A DNA stretch of 51,080 bases from Syntrophus aciditrophicus (lineage in GTDB: Bacteria; Desulfobacterota; Syntrophia; Syntrophales; UBA5619). The position numbers and the translations under genes were made by a program. Within the stretch, counting starts at the first letter, position 1; the number at the start of each line of letters is the position of its first letter. A model generated the notes under the pieces. That model made no database searches. It was not told the origin of the DNA and saw nothing but the letters and a program-made list of their open reading frames with translations. The stretch spans positions 1-51,080 of the forward strand of contig DYTH01000006.1 in the NCBI GenBank assembly GCA_020726025.1. The letters are read 5' to 3'. Shown in pieces: positions 1 to 8,521 of the stretch.

Positions 1-13
1 CAAAAATTTCTGG

Positions 14-33
14 ATTCCCGTTTGCACGGGAAT
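14..33. repeat. dRS3-like palindromic repeat
   Basis: A 20-bp palindrome reads ATTCCC, eight bases, GGGAAT, and can fold into a 7-bp stem with a 4-base loop. It has the form of the ATTCCC-N8-GGGAAT (dRS3) element described in Neisseria; similar short palindromes are scattered in many proteobacterial genomes. It lies just past the 3' end of the minus-strand CBM9-like gene, where it could also act as a 3' transcript hairpin. No second copy was noticed in the window. Confidence 0.6.
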
Positions 34-71
34 GACGACTTTTGCAATTGGCTCTTACGGATCTTTTTTAC

Positions 72-737
72 TCATGATTCCAGAAACGTGATTACGCCAA
101 AAAAGTGCGGCAGATGGAAGTCTGGTTTTGGATAATCAATCGGCGACCAGCAGAGCCAGTGCGGATGGGAGGTGTTGTCTGCACATTTATAAAAGTTGCC
201 CCGCCACAGGACATGGCGCGCCGGGCGTATCACCGGGCAGTATCTCTCCAGAAGGGAAAAGGGGAGTGAGTATGCAACACTCCAGGTGACGGTCTTTCTG
301 ATTTCCGGGTACACCATGCGCGGAAGCTGGTGCGTCGTTACAATACTTTCGCAGTCGATCCGGGAGATTTCCACCCCTTCTTTCCTTCCCTCCGGGTGGA
401 AATGGAAGAGCATTGTGCCGCCGCAATTCATCTCGAGGTTAAAATAGCCGGGAGAGATTTCGGGGCCCGGCGTAAAAAAGAACTCAACGCAGCTATCTTT
501 GCAGACGCTGTCCTGGTGATCTTTGGCGACGGCGCAAACATATCTGTCCTCGACGCGAAACATCACGCTGATAGAGTCGTTATCCCAGGCGATTTTTACC
601 TCCGTTTTGGGAAAATGGTCAGGCCTGGTTCCCATCCAGTGGCGCAGCAGGAGCGGCGCCGCGTCCTTCCAGGGCGGCTCGTCCCAGGCGGCGCCGATAA
701 CCGGGGGGCTGCCCATTTTCTTGACTTCGGCCATCAT
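72..737 (-). CDS. CBM9-like carbohydrate-binding domain protein
   Basis: Encodes 221 residues resembling the stand-alone carbohydrate-binding family 9-like proteins (DOMON/CBM9 beta-sandwich). Supporting features are an early WDEPPW segment, the AWDNDSISVMFRVED strand pair, the DSVCKDSCVEFFF motif, the YFNLEMNCGG strand and a late HWLCWSPI segment. There is no signal peptide, so it is probably cytoplasmic. The ligand is unknown: family membership rests on fold-level motifs, and such proteins may bind sugars or heme-like ligands. Two consecutive ATG codons are possible starts and no strong Shine-Dalgarno is seen. It is the last minus-strand gene at this edge, downstream of tRNA-Glu but probably a separate unit. 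Confidence 0.75.
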   Translation of the reverse strand: MMAEVKKMGSPPVIGAAWDEPPWKDAAPLLLRHWMGTRPDHFPKTEVKIAWDNDSISVMFRVEDRYVCAVAKDHQDSVCKDSCVEFFFTPGPEISPGYFNLEMNCGGTMLFHFHPEGRKEGVEISRIDCESIVTTHQLPRMVYPEIRKTVTWSVAYSLPFSLLERYCPVIRPARHVLWRGNFYKCADNTSHPHWLCWSPIDYPKPDFHLPHFFGVITFLES

Positions 738-1039
738 CGGGCGCCGAAAACCTTTTTCAGCAGGGCGGTGGTTTGTTTGAGCGGGTCTTTGCGCGTGGCG
801 GCCTCCTCAAAAGACCAACAGGGCGAAACAAATTAAATGGCTGTATTTCTTAATAATATCCTCAATTTTGATCCATTTTCGGGTTTATTTGCTGATTAGT
901 GCCAAAAAGGGATTCCGTGTTGCAACGCCTTTTTTGCCTGATTTGTCTCTGTGAGTGCCTCAAGAGGAGAATTTGCCTGGGAATTTATGTTCCTGATGGA
1001 AGAGGAGGGGTTATTGATGCGTAACCCCTCCTTATTGAT
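738..1039. other. intergenic region, CBM9-like gene to tRNA-Glu
   Basis: About 300 bases without a convincing gene. It holds a GGAGGGGTTA/TAACCCCTCC hairpin (separate entry), a looser A-rich/T-rich inverted pair at 904-910 and 928-934, and a GAGGAGG sequence on the minus strand near 807-813 that has no start codon at a usable distance. A short minus-strand open frame ending at the CBM9-like start lacks any start codon. Confidence 0.6.
1004..1031 (-). terminator. hairpin downstream of tRNA-Glu, possible terminator
   Basis: A perfect 10-bp inverted repeat (GGAGGGGTTA / TAACCCCTCC) encloses an 8-base loop and starts 8 bases past the tRNA 3' end. The following minus-strand bases (TCTTCC) are only modestly U-rich, so termination is plausible but not certain; it could instead be a 3' processing signal. 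Confidence 0.5.
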
Positions 1040-1115
1040 TGGCGTCCCCACGGGGATTCGAACCCCGGTTACCGGCGTGAAAGGCTGATGTCCTGGGCCT
1101 CTAGACGATGGGGAC
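1040..1115 (-). tRNA. tRNA-Glu (anticodon UUC)
   Basis: The minus strand folds as a 76-nt tRNA with an encoded CCA end. The acceptor stem is GTCCCCA pairing with TGGGGAC, the anticodon loop is CTTTCAC giving UUC, the T-loop is GGTTCGAATCC, and the D-arm contains CTAGAGG. The overall layout closely follows other bacterial tRNA-Glu genes. It stands alone, with its own promoter upstream and a hairpin downstream. Confidence 0.97.
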
Positions 1116-1146
1116 TTAATCCGAAACCGTCATCCGGAAAGCGGGG

Positions 1147-1175
1147 CTTATACAATGACATCCGGGGGATGTCAA
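1147..1175 (-). promoter_or_regulatory. sigma70-type promoter of tRNA-Glu
   Basis: On the minus strand a perfect -35 box TTGACA (1170-1175) is followed by exactly 17 bases and the -10 box TATAAG (1147-1152). Transcription would start near 1140, leaving a leader of about 25 nt before the mature tRNA 5' end at 1115. Confidence 0.8.
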
Positions 1176-1348
1176 GCGACAAATGATGGAATTATGACTG
1201 TAGAAGATTATGTTAAATGAAATCGTTAAAAATAAAGGATATATTGCCATGACCACATGGGTTAAATCCGGAGGGAAGATTTTTCTGATATCTCAACGAG
1301 CCCTTCTGTCTGAAAAACGAGGGAAAGGGCTGCCGAAAGACACGCTTG

Positions 1349-3454
1349 TCAATTTTTAAAAACGACCGGCTCGCGCAGGAGCGCCTCCCTGGCCGCTGCC
1401 GCGAGCGCCGCGATCTCCGGATGTGTGTCGCGCAGCGACATCAATTGCCGGAGGTTGTCGGCTGTGCGCAGGATGAGCATCGCCATGTCCCCATCGGCTA
1501 TTCCCATCTTCTTGATCATTCCATCCCAGTCGCCGCCCTTTGCCCATTCATAAATGAGAACGGCCGGCCAGAGCATAAGCGGGGGAACATGAAAATCGCG
1601 ATCATGCAGACGTCCCGAGAGGGGAGAAACGGCTTTGATTGCCCGGTTGCAGGCGCGGGTCAGCCGCAGGGGGATTTCCTTTTTTCCCAGCTCCACCTCC
1701 TGATCGCCGTCATAGACAAACGGGGCGATGACCGCGGCAAAGAGTTTTTCGTCGTTTTTCGGCAACACGCCGCGTCTCAGGCATTCGGCGATCAAAAGAG
1801 GCTGATCCATCCGCAGTTTGGAGGCCCATACGCCATTTTCCGTCAGTCGCTCGTCGGCGCCGACGAATCCCTCATCCTTGAGCATCCGGAGGTGACGCTG
1901 GAAATCTTCCCAGAGATCCCTCCGGCTTTCTTCCGGTAAGTCGGCTTTTCCCCCGTTATTTCTCTGGTATGTTGCAAATGACAAAGAAAAGATAGTGCGG
2001 ATGTCTTCCGGCGTCTGGGAGAGCAGGAGATTCAGAACCATGGAAAAATCGCTGCGGATTTGACTGACAATGGATTCGGGCTCGCGGGTGAGCAGTCTGC
2101 GGAGATGGACTAAATCCATGAAGCGGCCGGGAATGGTCAACAGAAAGCCGATGCGATCCTGTCCCCTTCTTCCGGCCCTGCCGGTCATCTGGTGAAATTC
2201 GGTGCCGTTCAGCGGGGAGAACTCGCTGCCGTTGAACAGATCCGAGTTGAGAAGGACGATTGTCCGCGCCGGGAAATTGACCCCGGCGGCCACGGTTGAC
2301 GTTGCAAAAATCGCCCGCAGACGCCCCTTTTTCATCATCGTTTCGACCAGAAATTTCCAGGCCGGAAGCTGTCCTCCATGGTGCGCGGCGACGCGCGCTG
2401 TTGCCAGTTCGTGCAGTTGCCGGTGGTTCTGCAGATAGGGGTAGTTTTCGATGGTCTCTCTCAAATCTTCTTCAAAATGATCGGGTGCATGATCTACGGG
2501 CGGGCACATCTTCAGGGCTGCGTCGCACTCCGAGCGTGATTTAAGGAAAAAAATCGCCGGCAGAAGATGATGGTGTTCGAGTACCTCGAGGATTTCACCG
2601 AATCGTGGAAGTCCCCGTTCCATACGACCGTGGCGCTGGTTGACGAACTCGTCGATCTTTCCAAAGAGGCGGTTTCCTTCGACAAGCGGCATGAGGCGGC
2701 CGGAGGGATGCAGAAAAAGGGGAAACAGCGGAACGGGCCGTTTTGTTTCCCTGATGACCCGGCACGGTTTTTTTCTGATGCGGGAGAGCCATCCGGCAAT
2801 TTCTTCGGCGTTTCCGATCGTTGCCGAAAGGAGCAGCAGGTTTATGCGCGCGGGGAGGTAAATCATGATTTCCTCCCAGACGACCCCCCGGTCGCGGTCT
2901 CCGAGAAAATGGGCCTCATCGAGGATGACCAGATCGAAATGAAGGCGTCCTCCGCTGTTCATCGTGTCGTAAAGCTGGTTGCGCAGGATTTCGGTAGTCC
3001 CGACCATGATCGGGGCGGCGGTGTTTTCCTTTGTGTCGCCGGTTACGATGCCGACATTTTCAGGCTTGAATATTTCCTGAAATTCCACCCATTTGGAATT
3101 GCTCAGCGCCTTCAGGGGAGAGGCGTACCAGGAGCGCCCCCCGTCGGCGAGAACCGATCGAATCGCCTCCTCGGCGATCCACGTCTTTCCGGCGCCTGTA
3201 GGGGCACAGACAAGGCAGTCGGAATCTTTGACTGCCTCTATTGCCTCACGTTGAAAAGGGTCGGGTTTGAATTCAGCGGCCGGCGGTTTTCCGATTCTGG
3301 CAAAGACAGGTTTCAGAAGCGGGTCGGTCTCCGGTTTCATCCGGAGGTGCGTCCGTTCATGACTCGCGCGCCGATGCTCTTTATGTCTAAGGTTTTCTTT
3401 GTAAATAGTGGACCTGCCCTGTGACGTTCTCTGGTTATGTGCTTTTTGCGGCAT
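1349..3454 (-). CDS. Ski2-like DEAD/DEAH-box helicase
   Basis: A superfamily 2 helicase of the Ski2-like group, predicted to unwind RNA or DNA with ATP. Visible motifs: Q-motif-like FQREAI (about residue 68), Walker A APTGAGKT (84-91), DEAH box LDEAHFLGD (about 178), motif III LLLSATIG, and motif VI HQMTGRAGRRGQD, whose QMxGRAGR pattern is typical of the Ski2 family. The C-terminal ~250 residues would be the winged-helix/ratchet region. The first ~38 residues are highly basic and unlike the family, so the ATG at residue 39 (position 3340) may be the true start; neither start has a good Shine-Dalgarno. It lies 27 bp downstream of the DUF484-like gene and is probably co-transcribed with it. The cellular role is unknown. 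Confidence 0.88.
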   Translation of the reverse strand: MPQKAHNQRTSQGRSTIYKENLRHKEHRRASHERTHLRMKPETDPLLKPVFARIGKPPAAEFKPDPFQREAIEAVKDSDCLVCAPTGAGKTWIAEEAIRSVLADGGRSWYASPLKALSNSKWVEFQEIFKPENVGIVTGDTKENTAAPIMVGTTEILRNQLYDTMNSGGRLHFDLVILDEAHFLGDRDRGVVWEEIMIYLPARINLLLLSATIGNAEEIAGWLSRIRKKPCRVIRETKRPVPLFPLFLHPSGRLMPLVEGNRLFGKIDEFVNQRHGRMERGLPRFGEILEVLEHHHLLPAIFFLKSRSECDAALKMCPPVDHAPDHFEEDLRETIENYPYLQNHRQLHELATARVAAHHGGQLPAWKFLVETMMKKGRLRAIFATSTVAAGVNFPARTIVLLNSDLFNGSEFSPLNGTEFHQMTGRAGRRGQDRIGFLLTIPGRFMDLVHLRRLLTREPESIVSQIRSDFSMVLNLLLSQTPEDIRTIFSLSFATYQRNNGGKADLPEESRRDLWEDFQRHLRMLKDEGFVGADERLTENGVWASKLRMDQPLLIAECLRRGVLPKNDEKLFAAVIAPFVYDGDQEVELGKKEIPLRLTRACNRAIKAVSPLSGRLHDRDFHVPPLMLWPAVLIYEWAKGGDWDGMIKKMGIADGDMAMLILRTADNLRQLMSLRDTHPEIAALAAAAREALLREPVVFKN

Positions 3455-3480
3455 GAATGATCGATTCTTTTTAAAGGCGG

Positions 3481-3996
3481 TTATCTTGCCAGAAGGTCTG
3501 AAAGCCGTTGTGAAAAGGCGGCCATAAGATGTTCGAGCATGGTGGTATCCATTCCCGGGCGGTAGCGTTCAGGAGAGGGATCTCCGTGGTTTATACTTCC
3601 TATGATGAAGCCGTGAAGATTGATCGGCGCTACAGCAATGGAACGGATGATGAACTTGAGTTTGGGCGGCATCAGGCGATAGAACTGTTTTATTTCCGTG
3701 GAGGCAAGCAGGGGCGCTGTTTGTTCCGAACAGACCTCCTCGAAAGAGTTTTTTTCGATGACGTTCAGCCTGTCTTTCAGAGATGGTTCGCTGTTAAGTG
3801 CGTAGACAATCGGCCAGGTCTCCGGTATGCGCACCAGCGATATCCAGACGGAGGGGATTCCAAATGCCTCGGCGCTGTCAAAAATTAATTTGGAGAAAAG
3901 CTCCGGGATATTTTCACAGTCAACAATATCCATCTCCAGTTTATTGAACTTTATGGCTATTTCGTTGTTCATGTTCAGGATATCAAATCTGTCCAT
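3481..3996 (-). CDS. DUF484/GAF-like protein
   Basis: A 171-residue soluble protein with a GAF-like fold. The C-terminal segment [18 protein letters not shown] followed by a helix ending QRLSDLL matches the pattern of the DUF484 family. Family members are GAF-related and of unknown function. The ATG overlaps the end of the exonuclease III gene by 14 bp, indicating translational coupling. It is shorter than typical DUF484 proteins (~220 residues). No catalytic residues are apparent; a small-molecule sensing role would be speculation. Confidence 0.7.
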   Translation of the reverse strand: MDRFDILNMNNEIAIKFNKLEMDIVDCENIPELFSKLIFDSAEAFGIPSVWISLVRIPETWPIVYALNSEPSLKDRLNVIEKNSFEEVCSEQTAPLLASTEIKQFYRLMPPKLKFIIRSIAVAPINLHGFIIGSINHGDPSPERYRPGMDTTMLEHLMAAFSQRLSDLLAR

Positions 3997-4789
3997 CGGT
4001 CTTACCTCTGTCGAATTCGGCCATGAGTATCGTATGGTCGGAAGTCTTTTCGGCGGCGCGGGGAGCGAGATCTATCTCGCAGGCAATAGAACGGGACGCC
4101 AGGAAAGACGTTGCGAGGATGTGATCAATCCGCCACCCCAGACCACGCTCAAGTGCATGGGGGACGCGGTAATCGAAAAACGTGTAGCGTCCCGGCTCCT
4201 CGGGATGGTGCCGCCGGTAGATATCTTCCAGGCCCCACGAGGTCGTGTTTTTGTATGCTTCCCAGACTTCGGGGTTGAAGCAGACGTGGCCGAGGAGTCT
4301 TTTGGGGTCGTGCACGTCGATGTTCTTTGGGGCTACGTTCAGATCGCCGCACCAGATTAGCGGGGCGTCCGCACTCCAGTGGCTGTCGAAAAAATGTTTC
4401 AGCCTCTCAAACCAGCCAAGCTTGTAGCGAAAGTGGTCTGATTCTCTGTCCCGGCCCTGGGGAACGTAGGAATTCACGATAACGATTCCCGGGAAACTGA
4501 CCGTGATGAGTCGGTCGTCATCGGGGGGGCCGTCGTCTTCGAGCCCGTGAATGACCCCGGTCGGCGCATTTCGGGATGCGATGGCCACACCGTTGTATCT
4601 CTTCGCCCCCCGAAAGGTTACCCGGTATCCGGCCTCTTCAAAGGCGGAAACGGGAAACTGGCTGTCTTCCACCTTTGTTTCCTGCATGCACAAGACGTCG
4701 GGAGAATTTTCCCGGAGCCAGGGAATGACGATGTGAAGGCGGCTTCGTATCGAGTTGACATTGTATGTGGCGACCTTGAATGATTCCAT
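3983..4789 (-). CDS. xthA: exodeoxyribonuclease III
   Basis: A 268-residue member of the exonuclease III / AP endonuclease family, which cleaves 5' to abasic sites and degrades duplex DNA 3' to 5' in base-excision repair. Family residues are all visible: N in ATYNVNSIR, the metal-binding Glu in [15 protein letters not shown], the GWRIDHIL motif and the C-terminal SDH. Length is normal and it should be cytoplasmic. It overlaps the downstream DUF484-like gene by 14 bp and follows the Cys-tailed protein gene by 15 bp, so it lies within a minus-strand operon. Confidence 0.96.
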   Translation of the reverse strand: MESFKVATYNVNSIRSRLHIVIPWLRENSPDVLCMQETKVEDSQFPVSAFEEAGYRVTFRGAKRYNGVAIASRNAPTGVIHGLEDDGPPDDDRLITVSFPGIVIVNSYVPQGRDRESDHFRYKLGWFERLKHFFDSHWSADAPLIWCGDLNVAPKNIDVHDPKRLLGHVCFNPEVWEAYKNTTSWGLEDIYRRHHPEEPGRYTFFDYRVPHALERGLGWRIDHILATSFLASRSIACEIDLAPRAAEKTSDHTILMAEFDRGKTDGQI

Positions 4790-4804
4790 GACGGTCTTGT
4801 TTTC

Positions 4805-5632
4805 CTATTTCAGCCAGGCGGGGAGATTTTCATCTTCCATGCCCGCAAAACTGCACCGTGCCGAACAATCCCGACAGGCGCCCTTGATGGCCTTGAGCGG
4901 CGGCTCGCCCTTGATCCCCCGGATGAATTCCAGGCATTCGTTCACGTCGTCGTCTTTTCCATCGACAACCATTGTCACGGCGCCCTCCGAACCTCCCCAT
5001 CCGCCTGCGGCAAAAGGTACGGCTTCGATTCCGAAGAGCGTTTCAATCGCCTCGATTTCGGTGAATATGCGGCCATCGGAGACGCAGGCCATCCCTGTCA
5101 CGGCGCCGATGGATGTGTTCAGGCTGAGTGTACCGCCATATCGGGCGGCGTCGGTTACGGAGGGAATCATTTTTTCGAGGCCGACCGGATAGATCGTTTC
5201 CACCCCTGCGGCCTTGAGGGCCATGTAAAATTGTCCCATAGTCCCTCCACCGGCGCCGGCCATGGCCACCCCCGCGTTCCCGTAAGGGTCGATGGCGTTT
5301 GCCCCCTTGAGCAGTAAATCTCCGGGGTTCATTTTGTCGATAACGGCGCCCGGTTCCACGTTGAGAACCTCTCCCTTATGAAAAACAACGGGTCTGGTTC
5401 TCATGGTCTGAGCCATGATGCAGAAAACCCCTTTGATGACCATCCCCGCCACGTAGCGCTCTTTTTCTATTGTTTCTCCGAGCAGTTCCTCCAGAATAAA
5501 GGCGTTTGTTGAGCCGCGAGAGATGACAAGATAGCCGTTATTCTTCGCCTGCTGGATCTCCGGCAGGGCTGCCACTGCTTTGCCTATCAGTCTTTTGGAT
5601 TCCGATGATGTCAATGTAAAAAGTGACTGCAT
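4805..5632 (-). CDS. uncharacterised protein with C-terminal CX2CX3C
   Basis: A 275-residue soluble protein that I do not recognise. The ATG at 5632 is chosen because a strong AGGAGG lies eight bases upstream; an open frame continues to 5689 but starts with TTG and has no ribosome site. The sequence is rich in Gly/Ala turns (AMAGAGGGTMGQF, FAAGGWGGSEGAVTM), and near the C-terminus has CRDCSARC, a CX2CX3C cluster that could hold a metal or an Fe-S cluster. No signal peptide or membrane segment is seen. It sits between the EamA transporter and exonuclease III genes in the same orientation. Function unknown. Confidence 0.75.
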   Translation of the reverse strand: MQSLFTLTSSESKRLIGKAVAALPEIQQAKNNGYLVISRGSTNAFILEELLGETIEKERYVAGMVIKGVFCIMAQTMRTRPVVFHKGEVLNVEPGAVIDKMNPGDLLLKGANAIDPYGNAGVAMAGAGGGTMGQFYMALKAAGVETIYPVGLEKMIPSVTDAARYGGTLSLNTSIGAVTGMACVSDGRIFTEIEAIETLFGIEAVPFAAGGWGGSEGAVTMVVDGKDDDVNECLEFIRGIKGEPPLKAIKGACRDCSARCSFAGMEDENLPAWLK

Positions 5633-5746
5633 TTTTTGTTCCTCCTGCATGATGGAAAGCGCTCCGGTTTCTCGGGCGGGGGTGTTCAAGGCTGATTTCT
5701 ATACGTCTTGCCGCGTCATGTCAATAAAATTTGCCAGGCGCAGTCG

Positions 5747-6628
5747 CTATGCATGGCTGCGGGGCGCGTTCGTCAGATAGACTCCCCCCACAACCAGCAG
5801 CGCCCCTGCGATGATGGAAAGATTGACCGGTTCCCTGAGCAGCAGCCATCCGAGAAATACGCCGCTTACCGGAACGAGGTTTATGAATACGGAGGCGCGT
5901 GCGGCGCCGATCGCCGCGATTCCTTCATAGTACCAGAAAAAGCCGATAACTGTGCCGAAAAAGGCGAGGTAGAGAAGAGACGTCCAGTCGATAAAGTTGA
6001 AGGCGCCTATTCTGCCTGCCATGTTTTCCATGAGCGCCAGTGGAAACAGTGCGGCCGCTCCGATTGCGCAGGAGTAGAAAACCGCGGCAAACGGCGTCAG
6101 GTCCCTCATGATGGATTTTCCAATCAGCGAGTAGGTTACCCAACTGACGACGCACCCCAGGATGAATAACTCCCCCCGACCGATCCCGCCGGAAAACAGG
6201 GAAAGGGGATTGCCCCGGGAAATGACCAGAATCACCCCAAAGAGGCAGAGAGCCGCCCCGATGATTTTGGCGGAATGAAGCTTCTCGTGGAAAAAAAAGT
6301 CTGACAAAAGGGAGATAAGCACCGGGTTTATCGCCACGATCAGCGACGCCCTGCCGGCGGTGATCGTCTGAAGGCCGCTGAAGAAAAAGACATTGTAGGC
6401 GAAAACACCTGTCATTCCAAGGAGTATTGCCGGAACAACCTGATGTTTTGCCATGCAGTGGAGGCGCCCCTCCTTGAATGTTGCGATTGCGGCCAGAAGA
6501 ATGGAAGCTGCGGCAAAGCGGATGAAGGAACCGGTAAAGGGGCCTATGTGATCGGAAACGGCCCTTGCCGCGACGAAGGTGCCCCCCCAGAAGATGGCGG
6601 TCAGGACAAGTTTGAAGTAGATGATCAT
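5747..6628 (-). CDS. EamA/DMT-family transporter
   Basis: A 293-residue inner-membrane protein with about ten predicted helices arranged as two EamA repeats, as in the drug/metabolite transporter superfamily (RhaT/YdcZ-like exporters). Recognisable features are AIFWGGTFVAARAV in the first helix and the second-repeat sequence beginning FILGCVVSWVTYSLIGK. An AAGGA ribosome site precedes the ATG. The substrate cannot be read from sequence. It is the first gene of the minus-strand run, divergent from the YitT-family gene, with about 140 bp between their starts. Confidence 0.9.
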   Translation of the reverse strand: MIIYFKLVLTAIFWGGTFVAARAVSDHIGPFTGSFIRFAAASILLAAIATFKEGRLHCMAKHQVVPAILLGMTGVFAYNVFFFSGLQTITAGRASLIVAINPVLISLLSDFFFHEKLHSAKIIGAALCLFGVILVISRGNPLSLFSGGIGRGELFILGCVVSWVTYSLIGKSIMRDLTPFAAVFYSCAIGAAALFPLALMENMAGRIGAFNFIDWTSLLYLAFFGTVIGFFWYYEGIAAIGAARASVFINLVPVSGVFLGWLLLREPVNLSIIAGALLVVGGVYLTNAPRSHA

Positions 6629-6769
6629 GAAGTTCCTTTACAATTCAACGTCGTTGCGTTTTTTGGTACAGCGCTCGCCGCATAAGGATGGCGGCGGGGC
6701 GGTTTATGGGTTCTTTATGAAAACCCGGTTGTTGTCAAGGAAAACCTCGTCTTTGGTTAGGGTATTCCA

Positions 6770-7777
6770 TTGAAAAAGAGTGCGCCTGATGTTAATACAA
6801 CGACAAGCCAGTATCACCTCTTCCATGCGGCGCCCGGAAAGATGGAGGAAGATGTCCATGGACGAACTTTTGCGCGGGGAAAACAGGATGTCTCATTGAA
6901 AGCGAAGCTTAATGTTCATAAAGCAAAGCTTGATGTTCATAAAACGGCTGCCTCGAATTTACTGCTGATGACGCTCGGCAGCATTCTTTGCGGGATTTCC
7001 ATCAACGGGATTCTCATTCCCCGGGGGTTTGTCAGCGGCGGCGTAGTCGGGGTTTCCATTCTACTCCATTACACTCTGCCGTTTCTGTCGGTGGCCGTCA
7101 TCTATTTTCTGCTCAACGTTCCGCTGTTCATGGCCGGCTGGTTCTTTGTGAACCACCGTTTTTTTCTTTACAGCATCGTCGGGGCGATCATATTTACCGC
7201 AACCGTTTCCCTCGTACAAATTTCTGTTCCTGTTTATGACAAACTGCTGGCGGCCCTGCTTGCCGGGCTTATTCAGGGGCTCGGCTCCGGCATCATTTTA
7301 AAATCACAGGGTTCTGCCGGAGGAACGGACATTCTGTCGGTGATTCTCTACAACCGGTTTTCCGTGCGCCTGGGGACGACCATTCTGGGCTTTAACACGC
7401 TGGTGCTCGCCGCCGCCGCATTTTTCTTCTCGCTGGAGGATGCTCTTTACACGATGATTTATCTGTACGTTGCGACAAAAGTCGTTGATCTGGTCGTGAC
7501 AGGATTGAGCCAGCGAAAGGCGGTTTTTATCGTCTCTCCGGTATGGGAAAAGATTTCTTCCCGGATTATGAAGGAGATAGGCCGGGGAGTCACCATCATG
7601 CATGGACAGGGCGCTTATTCGGAGGGGGAAAAGAGAATACTCTACACCGTTGTCACCTTTCAAGAGATATCCGATCTCAAGGTCATTGTCCGAAACGAAG
7701 ACCCGAGCGCCTTTGTCGTCATTTCCGACACCGCAGAGGTCATGGGAAACCGCATCGGCAACCAGGCGCACTGGTGA
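6770..7777 (+). CDS. YitT-family membrane protein (DUF161 + DUF2179)
   Basis: Encodes up to 335 residues. After a polar N-terminus of about 60 residues come five or six membrane helices (from LLLMTLGSILCGISINGIL), including the family motif GSAGGTDILS, then a soluble C-terminal DUF2179 domain of about 80 residues beginning near KAVFIVSP. Family members are bacterial membrane proteins without an established transport substrate. The start is uncertain: TTG at 6770 gives the longest form; ATG at 6842 and TTG near 6896 are alternatives. The N-terminal extension contains a tandem 21-bp repeat. The gene converges on the lipoprotein gene, with 13 bp between the stops. Confidence 0.82.
   Translation: MKKSAPDVNTTTSQYHLFHAAPGKMEEDVHGRTFARGKQDVSLKAKLNVHKAKLDVHKTAASNLLLMTLGSILCGISINGILIPRGFVSGGVVGVSILLHYTLPFLSVAVIYFLLNVPLFMAGWFFVNHRFFLYSIVGAIIFTATVSLVQISVPVYDKLLAALLAGLIQGLGSGIILKSQGSAGGTDILSVILYNRFSVRLGTTILGFNTLVLAAAAFFFSLEDALYTMIYLYVATKVVDLVVTGLSQRKAVFIVSPVWEKISSRIMKEIGRGVTIMHGQGAYSEGEKRILYTVVTFQEISDLKVIVRNEDPSAFVVISDTAEVMGNRIGNQAHW
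6899..6940 (+). repeat. two-copy 21-bp in-frame tandem repeat
   Basis: Two adjacent 21-bp units (6899-6919 and 6920-6940) differ at two positions and encode KAKLNVH and KAKLDVH in the N-terminal extension of the YitT-family protein. Each unit contains a HindIII-like AAGCTT. Being in frame, copy number change would lengthen the tail without disrupting the gene. Confidence 0.85.
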
Positions 7778-7790
7778 CAAGCCGGTGTCT

Positions 7791-8483
7791 TTAATGAACA
7801 GCTTCCCGGATTCGCCGGGCCGTTTCCTTTCCCTCGAATATCTTTTCCATGGCCTCTGCAAGGACGCCGTTTATCTGGTCTTCCAGCTTTTCTTCAGAAA
7901 AGACGACATGTTCAAGGGATGAGCTGCTTTCCGAACTCACCCGGTAGAAGATCTTTTTTTTCTGAACGTCGGCAAAGACAAGGGTGATGCGGGCCCTTGC
8001 GGAATATTTTTTGATCGGGATGTTGTCTAAACAGGTCACATCCAGCTCGTCGATCGAGCCGCCGACAAGAATCGTTCCCCAGCCCGGAAGGATGGTTTTT
8101 TCCTGTTGATCCCATACGGCCTTTTCCAGGGAAACATGAAAGCCTGACTGTACAAGGAGTTTGCGCAGGGCGTCCGCCACCGCATCCGGCGCCTTGACAT
8201 ACCTCGGCAGAACCGGCGTGGATGTTCCCCCGGAGGTGATGACCCGGCCCAGAAGCAGTGTGTCGTCCATCTTTCTGAGGTCTGAAAAACGTGCAACGGT
8301 GACGGTGAATTTCCGCCCGTCCGCAAATGCGGGGGCGATTTTCTTCGTTGGCTGGTAACGCAAATCAACATTGTAGATTTTTGGGGTACAGCCGACAAGC
8401 GCCGTAATGACGCAAATAAGCAAGAACAGGACAGCCGCATGCACTACTTTTGAGGATAGACTCTGAAGCTTATTCTTGATCAT
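7791..8483 (-). CDS. predicted outer-membrane-type lipoprotein
   Basis: A 230-residue protein with a signal peptide (hydrophobic stretch around residues 16-30) ending in a lipobox ALVGC, so Cys at about residue 32 should be lipidated. The mature part begins TPKIYNVDLRYQP and contains a central region on setting a 'portal' of basic and Ser-rich strands; its layout resembles YajG-like or ABC-type-auxiliary lipoproteins, but I do not assign a family. A GGAGG ribosome site precedes the ATG. It follows the UPF0182 gene by 38 bp on the same strand and may be the last gene of the long dcw-derived transcript. Function unknown. Confidence 0.8.
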   Translation of the reverse strand: MIKNKLQSLSSKVVHAAVLFLLICVITALVGCTPKIYNVDLRYQPTKKIAPAFADGRKFTVTVARFSDLRKMDDTLLLGRVITSGGTSTPVLPRYVKAPDAVADALRKLLVQSGFHVSLEKAVWDQQEKTILPGWGTILVGGSIDELDVTCLDNIPIKKYSARARITLVFADVQKKKIFYRVSSESSSSLEHVVFSEEKLEDQINGVLAEAMEKIFEGKETARRIREAVH

Positions 8484-8521
8484 TTTTTAAACCTCCGGAT
8501 GCCATGATGAAAACAGGCGGT

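Noticed and set aside
738-836. A short minus-strand open frame that ends at the CBM9-like ATG and reads like a protein tail
   Set aside because: Only about 32 codons lie between stops and none can serve as a start, so it cannot be shown to be a gene or a gene remnant.
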